Assembly (NCBI GenBank): GCA_001914785.1
Contig: MNDE01000046.1
Coordinates: 1 to 33,539 of the forward strand
Origin: Acidobacteria bacterium 13_2_20CM_57_17
GTDB taxonomy: Bacteria > Acidobacteriota > Terriglobia > Acidiferrales > UBA7541
Length of the DNA stretch: 33,539 bases
Direction: 5' to 3'
The notes below the pieces were generated by a model. The model searched no databases, was not told the DNA's origin, and saw only the letters and a list, made by a program, of their open reading frames with translations. Shown here piece by piece: positions 7,398 to 17,158 of the stretch. The position numbers and the translations under genes are program-made. Numbering within the stretch: position 1 is the first letter of the stretch; every line of letters begins with the position of its first letter.

Positions 7398-7423
7398 GAA
7401 GTAAGAAGTAAGAAGTAAGAAGT
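7361..7423 (+). repeat. Heptanucleotide tandem repeat
   Basis: Nine perfect head-to-tail 7-base units: AAGAAGC three times, then AAGAAGT six times. It covers the last codons of the HTH gene and its stop. Because 7 is not a multiple of 3, gain or loss of a C-type unit shifts the reading frame of the tail, while the T-type units supply TAA stops. Such tracts often vary in length by slippage. Confidence 0.9.
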
Positions 7424-7739
7424 GAGAAAGGCAACTGACAGAGCGGGACGCGCCAGTGCGGTAACACGGACGCGCCCCTAACCACAGTCGCACGGTTAAG
7501 GTGCAACGATGGCTGCAGGAGAAGTTATCCATTTCCGATTCCGGGCGCAACTTTACTGCAGCCCAATCGCCCGGCTGTTTTTCCCACCTGCGCAGGTGGC
7601 TGAACCTCCTCCCTAGCTGAAAGCAGGACACATGTTTGCCGAGAGCGGTCCCCTTTGTGACCGCTTTTGCCACTCGTTTGCCCAATCGTTGTTTTGAGAA
7701 TTCGGCAGCCCATGCAAAGAAGGAAGGACTTTAGGAACT
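7398..7739. other. Intergenic stretch
   Basis: Apart from the end of the heptanucleotide repeat I see no convincing gene in these 342 bases. Minus-strand frames crossing it are driven by the repeat (runs of LLLTSYF) and are not believable proteins. Confidence 0.4.
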
Positions 7740-8015
7740 ATGAAGGCAGACTCGTTCGGGGAGATCTTTTTATGGAACCGCGAGATGGACTGCCTGATTC
7801 GCGTCCTGCAACGCAGGGAGTCGAGCGGAATTCTTTCCAAGCACGAGATGAGAGTCTACTGGGTCCAGCTGGAAGAGGTTCGCGCTCGACTCAATGCCGA
7901 TTTTGCCGGCAGAACGGCCACCTCTGAGCGAGCCGACCAAAGTCGTTTGAAGAGACAGCGAACCGCGTGGGAACGCAAGACTCCGGAGAGCAACCAAAAA
8001 GATTTGCCTCAATGA
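7740..8015 (+). CDS. Hypothetical small helical protein
   Basis: A 91-residue protein starting MKADSFGEIFLWNREMDCLI. Residues about 10-58 form a predicted helical pair (EMDCLIRVLQRRESSGILSK, then MRVYWVQLEEVRARLNADF), followed by a charged, disordered tail. I know of similar short helical proteins in Acidobacteriota but no function. AAGGAAGGA occurs 11 bases before the ATG. It may form a transcription unit with the genes at 8154 and 8375. Confidence 0.55.
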   Translation: MKADSFGEIFLWNREMDCLIRVLQRRESSGILSKHEMRVYWVQLEEVRARLNADFAGRTATSERADQSRLKRQRTAWERKTPESNQKDLPQ

Positions 8016-8153
8016 ACACGCGACCGTCTGACCGAAACGAACGCGATTCGGTTGTAGACGTCCTGTGGTTTCAGTGGACCCATAGGAAAAATCGTTTACC
8101 GACACGCTTTTGGTTGCGTGTGAATTTACTGCAGCGTAAGCAAGAGAGCGCGG

Positions 8154-8378
8154 ATGGGGGAATGGAAAGCTCAAATCAGCCTGCGGGTCCGGCAAGCTCT
8201 GCGAGCTGAGCTGGAAGAATTTGCTGTCCGCGAGCGACGGAAGCTGGGGAATATCACAGAACTCATCCTGGAATGGGCCTTCGAGCAGCTCAAAACTGCT
8301 GGGTCCACTGAACGCTTGCTGAAATACAAGATTCGCTTGCCTGACACTGCTGCCACGGGACGGAAGCTCCACAAATGA
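8154..8378 (+). CDS. Ribbon-helix-helix-like small protein
   Basis: A 74-residue protein. The N-terminal WKAQISLRVRQALRAELEEF reads as a beta strand then a helix, followed by RRKLGNITELILEWAFEQLK, the strand-helix-helix order of ribbon-helix-helix DNA-binding proteins. A GAGAG sequence precedes the ATG. Its stop overlaps the start of the next gene (ATGA at 8375), so the two are translationally coupled. The pairing of a small RHH-like protein with a second small gene recalls toxin-antitoxin layout, but the partner does not look like a known toxin. Confidence 0.6.
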   Translation: MGEWKAQISLRVRQALRAELEEFAVRERRKLGNITELILEWAFEQLKTAGSTERLLKYKIRLPDTAATGRKLHK

Positions 8379-8731
8379 TTTATCGGCGACAGTTCTCTTC
8401 AGAGCAAATCGAAAAGATTGCCAGGACAAAGGATGCGCTTGGACGCTTAAGAGCAAATCCCGCGGACGCCGTTGCGGTACTGGCGCTCTATGAAACTTGT
8501 GGTCGGGAACTTCAAGAAGTTGGAGTCCGCTACTTCGGAAAAAACCAGCTTGGAAAGAAAGCTGTCCTTAATCTTCTTGTTGCTGTGGTTTCGCGCGCGT
8601 GGAGCTACGATCCGCAATCCATGAGTGCCTCAGAATGGGTCAGCCGGGTGGCCGACGCCGAGGCGAGAAAACTGTGGGAAGCGCTGGACGCGGGTGGCAG
8701 TGGGGACCAACTCACAAGGCGGGCGATGTGA
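8375..8731 (+). CDS. Hypothetical protein coupled to the RHH-like gene
   Basis: A 118-residue helical protein. Its middle part (KKAVLNLLVAVVSRAWSYDP, then ASEWVSRVADAEARKLWEAL) resembles helix spacing of sigma-70 region 2, but no region 4 is present and I would not call it a sigma factor. It overlaps the previous gene by ATGA. There is no signal peptide or membrane segment. Function is unknown; partnership with the RHH-like protein is inferred from coupling. Confidence 0.55.
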   Translation: MIYRRQFSSEQIEKIARTKDALGRLRANPADAVAVLALYETCGRELQEVGVRYFGKNQLGKKAVLNLLVAVVSRAWSYDPQSMSASEWVSRVADAEARKLWEALDAGGSGDQLTRRAM

Positions 8732-9273
8732 GCCCTCGCGGATTGCCAAGACCAGTTCCCTTCTGTTGGCTACCTCCCCGAGAAGGCGAAGCCACTGCAG
8801 GAGTTATTCAACGCCTTTTGGTGGTCGGAAAACCGAGCACAAGATCAAGTAGTGGCATGCCAGGATCGATTTCATTTCTTGACCATTGGTTCGTTTGGGC
8901 GGTAGCTTCCGATCGTTTTAATTGCCCATTCCCGATTCTACCCCAGCGTGCGCATTTCCATCCTTTGCTGTGTCCGGCCTGGATCAAATCTTCTTTCCCG
9001 AGATTACTAAACCGTGTCGCGAATATGGCTCCCGGTCGTCCAGTCCTTAAGCTGTTGAGTATGTATGCGTTGGCAAGTGACCTAAACCGAAAGCCATTGA
9101 CAATAGACAACTCCGCGGTATATGCAAGCATGTTGAAAGGCCGGTTCAGTTGTGATGAGTCGGCCGGCAAGACAAGCGGTTCGGTCCCCGGGACTCTTGA
9201 CAATCAGGGGAGAGCACTCGGGTCTTGACTCCTTCCAGGCAAGGTCGGTGGATAGCTCTTTGTCACGTGGAAC
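8732..9273. other. Intergenic stretch upstream of the sigma factor
   Basis: These 542 bases hold no gene I can support. Long open frames on both strands lack ribosome-binding sites, and their products (arginine/serine-rich, no recognisable fold) look accidental. The promoter of the sigma/anti-sigma/receptor/protease set should lie in the right half. Confidence 0.35.
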
Positions 9274-9951
9274 GTGGTCGGTTTCCCGACCAGCAGCACG
9301 CGACTTCGTGTTGGGGCATATAACGCCGTGGGCGCGAAAGAGACTCCTGTCCGCGCGCGGGTCCACTGCTATCCGCTCGACTCAAGTTCCGACATCTCTA
9401 AGCTCACCGATGAAGAATTGATGGATTGTCTTAGGTGCGGGGGGCATGAAGCTCTCACCGTTTTATTTGACCGGTACCACCATCTTGTGTTCAGCATAGC
9501 TTTGCGAATCGTTCGAGATCCGGGCGAGGCTGAGGAAGTTGTCCAGATCGTGTTTCTCGATATCTTTCGAACCGCGGCAAATTTTGACTCTCGAAAGGGC
9601 ATACTTAAGGGATGGCTCTTGCAGTTCGCCCACCACGGGGCCCTGCACAGGAAGCGGCATCTTGTTGCCAACCACTTCTACCGTTGGGAGGACCTCGAAG
9701 CTGTGTTAGAAGGCGGGGCATGTTCCCCACTGGCATGCGAATCGCCGGAAGTCAAGCGGCTCGCGGAGGAGATGTTGGGGAAACTCAAACCACGTCAGCG
9801 GGCAGTCGTTGAGTTGACGTATTACGAGGGGCTAAGAGCGGAAGAAATTGCTGACCGCTTGGGGGAATCGGTTCACGCAATTCGACACGATCTTTACCGT
9901 AGCCTCGCGGCGCTTCGGGCAGCGTTTGGAAACGGTCATGAAAAGCGATAG
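9274..9951 (+). CDS. ECF RNA polymerase sigma factor
   Basis: Up to 225 residues. Sigma region 2 is at about 65-100 (FDRYHHLVFSIALRIVRDPG, EAEEVVQIVFLDIF) and region 4 at about 170-215 (LKPRQRAVVELTYYEGLRAE, then an HTH in IADRLGESVHAIRHDLYRSL). It should direct transcription of the receptor/protease set downstream. The true start is unclear: GTG at 9274 adds about 40 residues before the conserved part and has no good ribosome-binding site. The anti-sigma gene starts inside its last codons (14-base overlap), typical of sigma/anti-sigma pairs. Equivalent FecI-type genes accompany receptors in proteobacterial lasso clusters. Confidence 0.9.
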   Translation: MVGFPTSSTRLRVGAYNAVGAKETPVRARVHCYPLDSSSDISKLTDEELMDCLRCGGHEALTVLFDRYHHLVFSIALRIVRDPGEAEEVVQIVFLDIFRTAANFDSRKGILKGWLLQFAHHGALHRKRHLVANHFYRWEDLEAVLEGGACSPLACESPEVKRLAEEMLGKLKPRQRAVVELTYYEGLRAEEIADRLGESVHAIRHDLYRSLAALRAAFGNGHEKR

Positions 9952-11314
9952 CAAACTTGTGCGAGCTGCCATCCGCCTCTGGCCAAAAAGCCATGGACGT
10001 TATAAAGAAATGTGTGCATTGGCGGCCACGGCCCAGCTTCGCGGGAAAGAAATGAGTGAATTGAACGCACATATCTCCACCTGCGATTCGTGCCGCGAGT
10101 TTTTGTGGTCTGTGGGACAGGTAAGCGTGCAGGTGATGCCATTGCTCGCTGAAAATGGCGCGCCTGCGGCGGACATTGTCCCGCCGGACGGCATGCGCGC
10201 GAGGTTCCTGTCACGAATTGGTTCGGAAGAGTTGGTCAACGAAATCAATGGAGGGTCGCGCCTGCACCCGTTTGTTCGCGAAAAGCCATTGTCGTCAAGG
10301 TTTGGAAAAGAACGGGATGGAGAACAGGTTATATATGTCGAACCCGCTCCCTCAGAGCCAAAATCGAGTCTGTTTTGGTTGCTCTCGCCCTCCGCGGCGG
10401 TGATGGCGGTTTGCGTGATTGTAGGCACTGTGGCGTTCTATGCCGGCATGTGGAAAGGCAAGAACACACCGCAGCGACCGACCCAGGTGAAGGCACCAAG
10501 CACTGTGGCACCAGAGCGTACCTCCCAGGAGGGTGACGCTGAAAGGTTGAGTCAGCTTGGGGCGCAAAAATCCGAGCTAGAAAGAACGCTTGCGAAGCTG
10601 AAACGGGAGCTTTCGACTTTGCAGAGCGAAAAACAATCGCTGAGTGATGAGTTGACGACAGCCAAAGACAAACTCGCTACGCTTACGATCCAAGCGAAGA
10701 GTGCATCGGAGCGCTCCTCTACCGAGCTTCAGGATGCGCAAAATAAGGTAGCGACACTTCAAAACCGGGTCGAGGTACTCAGCGAGCGATTCGCAGAGTC
10801 CGAAGTCAAACTTGGTGTGCAGAGACAAATGACCGAGGATCTGGCAGCGAAGCTTGACACGACGGAAGAGGATCTCCGACGTCAGAACGATCTTAAGTCG
10901 GCCAAGCTGGAGTTGGGTGATTTAGTAGCCGCACGGAACCTGCACATCGTGGACGTTTACGATGCGGATTCAAACGGGAAGCGGCAACGGTCGTTTGGGC
11001 GAGTTTTTTATGTTGAAGGGAAATCACTCGTGTTTTATGCCTATGATTTGGACGCCCCCGGTCAGTTCAAAGCAAATGTGGTTTTTCATGTCTGGGGTGA
11101 GAAGGCCGGCGTTAAAGAGGTGGCGCATAGCCTGGGCGTTCTCCACAAAGACAACGGTCAAAGTCGTTGGGCGATGACGTTTGATGATCCAAGGGTACTT
11201 GTTAAGATTAATTCAGCGTTTGTAACGACTGAAGTTGACAGCAAACAGCACAACGAACCCCACGGCAAAAAAGTTCTTTACGCCTACTGGGGAAATCAAC
11301 CAAACCATCCATAG
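9938..11314 (+). CDS. Membrane-anchored zinc-finger anti-sigma factor
   Basis: A 458-residue protein starting MKSDSKLVRAAIRLWPKSHG. Residues about 30-55 contain HISTCDSC, the zf-HC2 metal site that binds the cognate sigma factor in the cytoplasm. A single membrane helix follows (LFWLLSPSAAVMAVCVIVGT, about 145-170), then a long coiled coil (about 190-320, heptad-rich LERTLAKLKRELSTLQSEKQ), and a C-terminal periplasmic domain (about 325-455) with RVFYVEGKSLVFYAYDL, resembling the RskA-type anti-sigma sensor domain. It overlaps the sigma gene by 14 bases. A start at 9848 would overlap far more and is less likely. It probably relays a signal from the envelope to the sigma factor. Confidence 0.85.
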   Translation: MKSDSKLVRAAIRLWPKSHGRYKEMCALAATAQLRGKEMSELNAHISTCDSCREFLWSVGQVSVQVMPLLAENGAPAADIVPPDGMRARFLSRIGSEELVNEINGGSRLHPFVREKPLSSRFGKERDGEQVIYVEPAPSEPKSSLFWLLSPSAAVMAVCVIVGTVAFYAGMWKGKNTPQRPTQVKAPSTVAPERTSQEGDAERLSQLGAQKSELERTLAKLKRELSTLQSEKQSLSDELTTAKDKLATLTIQAKSASERSSTELQDAQNKVATLQNRVEVLSERFAESEVKLGVQRQMTEDLAAKLDTTEEDLRRQNDLKSAKLELGDLVAARNLHIVDVYDADSNGKRQRSFGRVFYVEGKSLVFYAYDLDAPGQFKANVVFHVWGEKAGVKEVAHSLGVLHKDNGQSRWAMTFDDPRVLVKINSAFVTTEVDSKQHNEPHGKKVLYAYWGNQPNHP

Positions 11315-11465
11315 TTGGCTTCCCGTTAGCCGGTCTGCATCAACCACAAACTATCTCCAAGGATTGTCCTTCCGCCTGTTCACGGACAGATCGAAATTAT
11401 TTGAATTTTCGATGGCGAATTCGTCGCGGATGGCGGCCACCTAAGGGACAAGGGAAGGTCACTCG

Positions 11466-14400
11466 ATGATGACACTGCCTCGTCTCCTGCGGATCGCCAG
11501 TCCGTCGTTATTCGTCGTCATATGGTTTGCCAGTGCTGTCATGGGACAGACTGAGACCGCTACGGTTTCGGGGCTGGTCACAGATCGGACAGCTGCCGCC
11601 GTGTCTGGAGCGGAAGTGCGGCTTCAAAGTGCCGAGCGTGGGACGGTCACAACCACGACTACGAACAATTCTGGTATCTATGTTTTTCCAAACGTTCAGC
11701 CTGGCCAGTACCAAATCAGTATCCAAAAGCAGGGATTTAAGCAGGTAGATTTGCTTGGCCTCATTGTCAATATTCAGGATCACATTGATCAAAACTTCAG
11801 GCTGGAGGTTGGCTCGGTCAACGAGAGCGTAACAGTCGAGGCGGGCGCGTCTATGATCAATACGATGGATGCGTCGGTCAGCACAGTGGTTGATCAGACG
11901 TACGTAAAAAACATGCCGCTCAATGGGCGCAGCTTCCAGGATTTAATCCTGCTCACGCCGGGGGTTGTAACGCAAACGCCCCAAGCTAATAACCCAGGGG
12001 TGACCGGCCTTGGAATGACTGGTGAGTTCAGTGTGAATGGCCAGCGACCGGAATCGAACTATTACACGGTGGACGGTGTAAGCGCTAATGGGGGGGCAAC
12101 TGCGGGTTTGAATATGGTGATCGGGGCAGGCCCTAGCGGTTCAGTGCCTACGGCGACGGCTTTGGGAACCACGCAGGCTCTCGTCTCCATTGATGATCTC
12201 CAGGAGTTTCGTGTGCAGAGTTCGACCTATTCCGCTGAGCATGGGCGCAATCCGGGTGGCCAATTTGCGTTCGAGACAAAATCAGGCACCAATCAATGGC
12301 ATGGCACGGCATACGACTACTTGCGTAATGGGGCGATTGATGCCCAGGACTGGTTCAACGATTACTTTGGTAAGCCGGAACCTGCCCTTCGGCAGAACGA
12401 TTTCGGCGGCACACTGGGCGGACCAGTCAGAATTCCTGGCCTGTACAACGGTAAAGACAAGACATTCTTCTTTGTTTCGTATGAGGGGCTGCGTCTGGTT
12501 GCGCCACAGGCAGCAACAGTAACCTTCGTGCCGGATGCTGCTCTGCGCGCGAACACGGTTGCACCTCTGAACCAGGTGCTGAATGCTTTCCCTGTGCAAA
12601 GCCCCAATGGCATAGACGACACGGCGCATGGGGTTGCTCAATTTATCGGAAGTTGGTCGAACCCGAGTTCGATCGATTCGACGAGCGTCCGGCTTGACCA
12701 AGTCGTGAACGATAAGCTGAGGCTCTTCGTCCGATTCAGTAACGTCCCTTCCAAGTCGACGATTCGGGAAACACAGCCCACCGGTGGAAATCCATCAATG
12801 AGCCAAACTACAGCCTATACCCCGCGGAGCTATACAGCGGGCGCCAGTAGCGTCTTCGCGAGCCGCCTCAGCAACGAGTTTCGCCTCAATTACAGTTCGA
12901 ACGAAGTGACGGCTCGTGCTGTCATCGATTCATTCGGGGGCAGCACACCTGTCGATCTGGCGCAACTCACAGGGTCCAGCGTTGACAGCCAGCCAGAAGT
13001 CATCCTTCAGTATGCTGGGTATCGCATTGTTATGCTTCAGCAGCGGATATCAGCGGTTCAAAGACAATGGAATCTCGTGGACACAGTGGACCTCTCTTGG
13101 GGACGTCATCACTTCAAGTTTGGGATCGATTATCGTCGGCTTACTCCGATTGCGACTCCACCTAATTCAGCCCACCTGTTTGACTACTTTAGCGTGGCTG
13201 CTGTCCAAGCGAACCGGGCCCTCACAATAGCCGTTAGTACTGTTCCTTTCTACCCGCTGTACACAAACTTCTCGGCGTTTGCGCAGGATGAATGGAGAAT
13301 GTCACACAAGCTAAGCCTCTCCTTGGGACTGAGGTGGGATGTAAACCCGGCGCCCGGTGTAACTCAAGGTTCGAACGCTTATACCGTTCAAGGGTCCGGC
13401 CCCAATACGTGGGCGCTGGCGCCGCAGGGCACGCCATTATGGCAGACTGCCTGGTACAACTTTGCACCGCGCCTTGGTGCCGCATATATTCTCCGCGGCA
13501 CGCCGGGCCGGGAAATAGTTGTGCGGGGCGGTGGCGGTGTCTTCTTCGATACCGGTCAACAGCAGGGATCGTTCGGCTTCGATGGGCCAGGTTTCCAGGC
13601 AGTAAAGGTTCAGCCTGGAGCGTTTCCTTCGCCTGCAGCGCCTTCTCCTGTCATTGTGAACCCGCCTGTGCCGGGTTCGTACGGCGCTCAACCCATTGTA
13701 TTCCCAGCGCACCTGCAGCTGCCGTATACGCTTCAGTGGAACGCCAGCATCGAGCAGGCGCTGGGCAGCTCACAGGTTCTTACGGTTTCGTATGTAGGGG
13801 CGCACGCAGGGAGATTGCTGAGAGAAGCTCAAATTTCAACGCCCAGCAACCCAAATGCAAAGACGTTTCTCTTTGTCGATAGTGGACTGATGTCGGATTA
13901 CGACGCGCTGCAGATTCAGTTCCGTCGGAGATTGAGCAGGGGGCTAACGACGTTGGCTTCGTATACGTGGTCGCACTGCATGGACTACGGGTCACAAAAT
14001 TATACGTTGGGATATCAACGGGGTAATTGCGATTTCGATGTTCGGCATAATTTTTCGACTGCTTTTTCTTACGACCTACCGAATCTTGGAGAGAACAGGT
14101 TTCAACGGGCCGTGTTTCACAATTGGGGTCTCGACGACCGTCTAACCGCGAGAACTGGTTTTCCGATTACGCTAAACGGAAATCAGAACTTTGATTCTGC
14201 AACGGGACAATCGTTCAACTCCGGGCTCGATCTAGTTTCGGGCCAGTCCGTCTATTTGTATGGCTCCAATTGCACCTCTGTTCTCCAAGGGATGGGAGAC
14301 CTTCTTCCGGGACAAGGATGTCCGGGAGGCCGCGCGATTAACCCCAATGCGTTCGCTCCTCCGGCTTCTGGTCTGGGAAACGCGCCTCGCAACTTTGTGA

Positions 14401-14684
14401 GGGGTTTTGGAGCTTGGCAGATGGATCTGGCGCTCCGGCGGGATTTTCCAATCCATGAAGGGCTGAAGCTCCAGTTCCGTGCCGAGGCATTTAATATTTT
14501 CAATCATCCGAATTTCGGAACCATTAGCGCGTTCTGTGGTGGCACTCCAGGCGTACCTGGTTGCACAAACCGGCAATTCGGCCAGGCTACAGGCACGCTT
14601 GCAAGTACGCTGGGAGTCCTGAGCCCGCTTTACCAACAAGGCGGGCCACGCTCCATGCAGTTTGCTCTGAGATTAGTTTTCTAA
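11466..14684 (+). CDS. TonB-dependent Oar-like outer-membrane receptor
   Basis: A 1072-residue receptor. A signal peptide is visible (LLRIASPSLFVVIWFASAVM, cut near MGQ). A carboxypeptidase-regulatory-like domain follows (about 30-115, TVSGLVTDRTAAAVSGAEVR), then a plug (about 120-240, VDQTYVKNMPLNGRSFQDLI), then a long beta barrel ending in a terminal phenylalanine (MQFALRLVF), the usual outer-membrane assembly signal. GGAAGG lies 9 bases before the ATG. It is preceded by sigma/anti-sigma genes and followed 18 bases later by a secreted protease, so the set probably takes up and degrades one peptide-like substrate. Given the facing biosynthetic genes, the likely candidate is the cluster's own RiPP. 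Confidence 0.92.
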   Translation: MMTLPRLLRIASPSLFVVIWFASAVMGQTETATVSGLVTDRTAAAVSGAEVRLQSAERGTVTTTTTNNSGIYVFPNVQPGQYQISIQKQGFKQVDLLGLIVNIQDHIDQNFRLEVGSVNESVTVEAGASMINTMDASVSTVVDQTYVKNMPLNGRSFQDLILLTPGVVTQTPQANNPGVTGLGMTGEFSVNGQRPESNYYTVDGVSANGGATAGLNMVIGAGPSGSVPTATALGTTQALVSIDDLQEFRVQSSTYSAEHGRNPGGQFAFETKSGTNQWHGTAYDYLRNGAIDAQDWFNDYFGKPEPALRQNDFGGTLGGPVRIPGLYNGKDKTFFFVSYEGLRLVAPQAATVTFVPDAALRANTVAPLNQVLNAFPVQSPNGIDDTAHGVAQFIGSWSNPSSIDSTSVRLDQVVNDKLRLFVRFSNVPSKSTIRETQPTGGNPSMSQTTAYTPRSYTAGASSVFASRLSNEFRLNYSSNEVTARAVIDSFGGSTPVDLAQLTGSSVDSQPEVILQYAGYRIVMLQQRISAVQRQWNLVDTVDLSWGRHHFKFGIDYRRLTPIATPPNSAHLFDYFSVAAVQANRALTIAVSTVPFYPLYTNFSAFAQDEWRMSHKLSLSLGLRWDVNPAPGVTQGSNAYTVQGSGPNTWALAPQGTPLWQTAWYNFAPRLGAAYILRGTPGREIVVRGGGGVFFDTGQQQGSFGFDGPGFQAVKVQPGAFPSPAAPSPVIVNPPVPGSYGAQPIVFPAHLQLPYTLQWNASIEQALGSSQVLTVSYVGAHAGRLLREAQISTPSNPNAKTFLFVDSGLMSDYDALQIQFRRRLSRGLTTLASYTWSHCMDYGSQNYTLGYQRGNCDFDVRHNFSTAFSYDLPNLGENRFQRAVFHNWGLDDRLTARTGFPITLNGNQNFDSATGQSFNSGLDLVSGQSVYLYGSNCTSVLQGMGDLLPGQGCPGGRAINPNAFAPPASGLGNAPRNFVRGFGAWQMDLALRRDFPIHEGLKLQFRAEAFNIFNHPNFGTISAFCGGTPGVPGCTNRQFGQATGTLASTLGVLSPLYQQGGPRSMQFALRLVF

Positions 14685-14702
14685 TTCAATCTGGAAGGGC
14701 AC

Positions 14703-17147
14703 ATGAAATCGTGTCTTCCCCTGAAATGGCACGGCTTTATCCACAGAGGGAAGGCTATATCCAGACTCTGGGGCATTGAATCAGCTTTCGTCGTTGCGAT
14801 GAATCCAAAAGAGAAGCTGATGTTTCCGAGAAAAAAGAAGCTCGTCTTGTTCCTTATCCTTGCTCCTGGATGCATTGGTTGCATTACGCCAGAAATCGCA
14901 TTTGCGCAACAGGCTAGCGCATTGCCCGTAGAGGACGTTCTTCGGGAGCGCTCTTTTGCGCAATTGTCTTCCATCGAGTTTTCTCCTGATGGCAAATGGT
15001 TGGTTTACGGTGTCGAAGGTCAAGAAGAAGCCAAGCCGAATGAAAAAGAACCGGAGCCTCGGAGAGTGGTTTCCGAGTATGTGAGGGGTGAGAACGTTTG
15101 GCTCTTGAATATCGAAACAGGCGAGGCAAGGAACCTCACGAGCGGAAAAGGCAAGAACTGGCACCCGACATGGTCTCCTGATGGAAGATTCCTTGCGTTT
15201 CTCTCAGATCGTGAGGGGGGTGGGCGGGCGCTAATGTGGATTTGGGATGCGACGAAGGATGCCTTGAACAAAGTTCCAGACATCGATGTCGACACATGGC
15301 AGCCGATGAAGTGGACGCCTGATAGTCGCAGTATCTTTGTGACTGTAAAACCGCAGCGCTTGTCTGCTGGCGCGTCTGAGAAAAGGAAAGAGTCCGACGC
15401 CGAACCCGAGAAACCTGCCGGACAAAAAGAGCAAGGTCCAACTCTGCATCTGTACCAATCGAGTTTCACCGGGCCGCGCGACAGGGAAGGTCCGCAATCC
15501 GATCCTTGGGATCTGAATCGATTCTTGCGGGACCTAGTTAAGGTTGACGTTGTTACGGGCCAGACTCGAGTATTGGTTCACGATCAGAGAATTCAAGCAT
15601 ATAAGATTTCATCCGATAGTTCACGCGTCGCGTATGCAGTTGAGAAACGGTTTGAGAAACCGGGATCACAGCAGTTACTTTACGACCTTGTGGTACTAGC
15701 ACTTTCGACGATGAAAGAACGAGTCGTCGCGGCGGACGTCCGACTCAGCGATGGGGACTTCAGTTGGTCGCCGGACATGCAGCTGATCAGCTATCAACCG
15801 GATGGGCCCGAGGAGAAGATTCGTGACTGCTACATCGTCAACGCAGAGGGAGGACCTCCACAAAATATATCAAAATTCTTGCCTTTGCAGCAATCACGTC
15901 GTGGTTATTCATCAGTTCCATTGTGGGACAGGAGTGGCCGTTATACTTATTTTCTCCATGATGGAGCATTATGGCGGGCTTCCGTCAGCGAAGGCAAAGC
16001 ATGGCAGATCGCTCGCATCCCAAATCATCAGATCAATTTGTCCATTTCACAATCCCATGACTTGTTATGGACGGACGGTGGAAACTCGACCGTAATTGTA
16101 GCGCATGACGATGTCGGGAAACAGGACGCGTTCTACAGGATCAACTTGGAGAACGGGGAAAGTGTCAAGCTTGTAGAAAACGGTGAGTGTTACACTTGCA
16201 CGGCCATGCAGCGCCCAATTGCGGTGGCGCGAAATGGAAAACAATTAGCGTATGCGGCAGAAGATGCCAAGCGTGATTCTGATCTCTGGCTGAATGATGC
16301 AACTTTTAAACACCCTCGGCGGCTCACACATCTCAATCCTCAGTTCGACAACTATAAGTTGGGGGCCGCCCGGCTTATTGACTGGCTCAGCGACGATGGC
16401 GAGCGGTTGCGAGGAGCTTTGCTATTACCCTCCGACTATCAGGAAGGGAAGCGCTACCCTCTCGTCGTTTGCGTTTATGGTGGGGCGCATCTCTCCGAGA
16501 GTTTCGATCTGTTCGGGCTTAATAGTAATGCAGCCGTACACCCACAATTGTTGGCCACCCGTGGCTATGCAGTGCTCCTGCCAGATTCACCGGCGCACGA
16601 AGGAACACCGATGGCTGATTTGGCAAAGACGGTGCTGCCAGGAGTGAATAAGGTCATCGAGATGGGAATAGCGGATCCAGAGCGGTTAGGAGTGATGGGA
16701 CACAGCAACGGAGGCTACAGCACGCTGGCACTGATCGTCCAGACCAAGCGGTTCAAGGCTGCCGTTAGCGTGGACGGCATGGGAGATCTAGTTGCTACAT
16801 ACGGCGGGATGAAAAAAGACGGAGCAGCGTTCGGAACCTCGTTGGAATCCAGCCAAGACGCCATGGGTGGAACTCCCTGGCAAGTTCGAGAAAGATATAT
16901 CGAGAATTCCCCGTTCTTTTATCTGGATAGAGTCCAGACGCCATTGTTGATTGTGCACGTGGCCGGTGACCCCGTAGTCCCGTCATTTCTAGGCGATCAG
17001 ATTTTTGTGAGTCTTCGAAGGCTTGGGAAAGAGGTCGAGTACGCCAAATACGATGGCGAGAGTCACGCGCCGAGGGGTTTTGTAAATCAAGTGGACCACA
17101 TCAATCGTATGCTCGCTTGGTTTGAAAAATATCTTCAGCCCAACTAA
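14703..17147 (+). CDS. Secreted S9 prolyl-oligopeptidase-like protease, candidate lasso isopeptidase
   Basis: An 814-residue S9 serine protease. A beta-propeller occupies about residues 80-540, with repeated WSPDGRF/FSPDGKW blades; an alpha/beta-hydrolase domain follows. The nucleophile is Ser668 in GVMGHSNGGYS; Asp756 in HVAGDPVVP and His788 in GESHAPRG complete the triad. The ATG at 14703 has a good GGAAGGG site, but the signal peptide (MFPRKKKLVLFLILAPGCIG ... AFA/QQ) starts about 40 residues in, so starts at 14799 or 14820 are serious alternatives. Lasso isopeptidases of the astexin type belong to this fold and are encoded beside TonB receptors. Here an ordinary Asp serves as acid, so general peptide degradation cannot be excluded. 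Confidence 0.88.
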   Translation: MKSCLPLKWHGFIHRGKAISRLWGIESAFVVAMNPKEKLMFPRKKKLVLFLILAPGCIGCITPEIAFAQQASALPVEDVLRERSFAQLSSIEFSPDGKWLVYGVEGQEEAKPNEKEPEPRRVVSEYVRGENVWLLNIETGEARNLTSGKGKNWHPTWSPDGRFLAFLSDREGGGRALMWIWDATKDALNKVPDIDVDTWQPMKWTPDSRSIFVTVKPQRLSAGASEKRKESDAEPEKPAGQKEQGPTLHLYQSSFTGPRDREGPQSDPWDLNRFLRDLVKVDVVTGQTRVLVHDQRIQAYKISSDSSRVAYAVEKRFEKPGSQQLLYDLVVLALSTMKERVVAADVRLSDGDFSWSPDMQLISYQPDGPEEKIRDCYIVNAEGGPPQNISKFLPLQQSRRGYSSVPLWDRSGRYTYFLHDGALWRASVSEGKAWQIARIPNHQINLSISQSHDLLWTDGGNSTVIVAHDDVGKQDAFYRINLENGESVKLVENGECYTCTAMQRPIAVARNGKQLAYAAEDAKRDSDLWLNDATFKHPRRLTHLNPQFDNYKLGAARLIDWLSDDGERLRGALLLPSDYQEGKRYPLVVCVYGGAHLSESFDLFGLNSNAAVHPQLLATRGYAVLLPDSPAHEGTPMADLAKTVLPGVNKVIEMGIADPERLGVMGHSNGGYSTLALIVQTKRFKAAVSVDGMGDLVATYGGMKKDGAAFGTSLESSQDAMGGTPWQVRERYIENSPFFYLDRVQTPLLIVHVAGDPVVPSFLGDQIFVSLRRLGKEVEYAKYDGESHAPRGFVNQVDHINRMLAWFEKYLQPN

Positions 17148-17158
17148 CTATTAATAGA

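Noticed and set aside
8154-8731. A toxin-antitoxin pair
   Set aside because: The first protein is RHH-like and the two genes are coupled, but the second shows no RelE, PIN, MazF or other toxin signature.
8599-9228. A 209-codon frame upstream of the sigma factor
   Set aside because: It overlaps the end of the gene at 8375, has no ribosome-binding site, and its product shows no domain-like pattern.
9274-14684. Siderophore (Fec-type) uptake locus
   Set aside because: The receptor is Oar-like with a carboxypeptidase-regulatory domain, and a peptidase follows instead of iron-transport genes; a peptide substrate fits better, though it is unproven.
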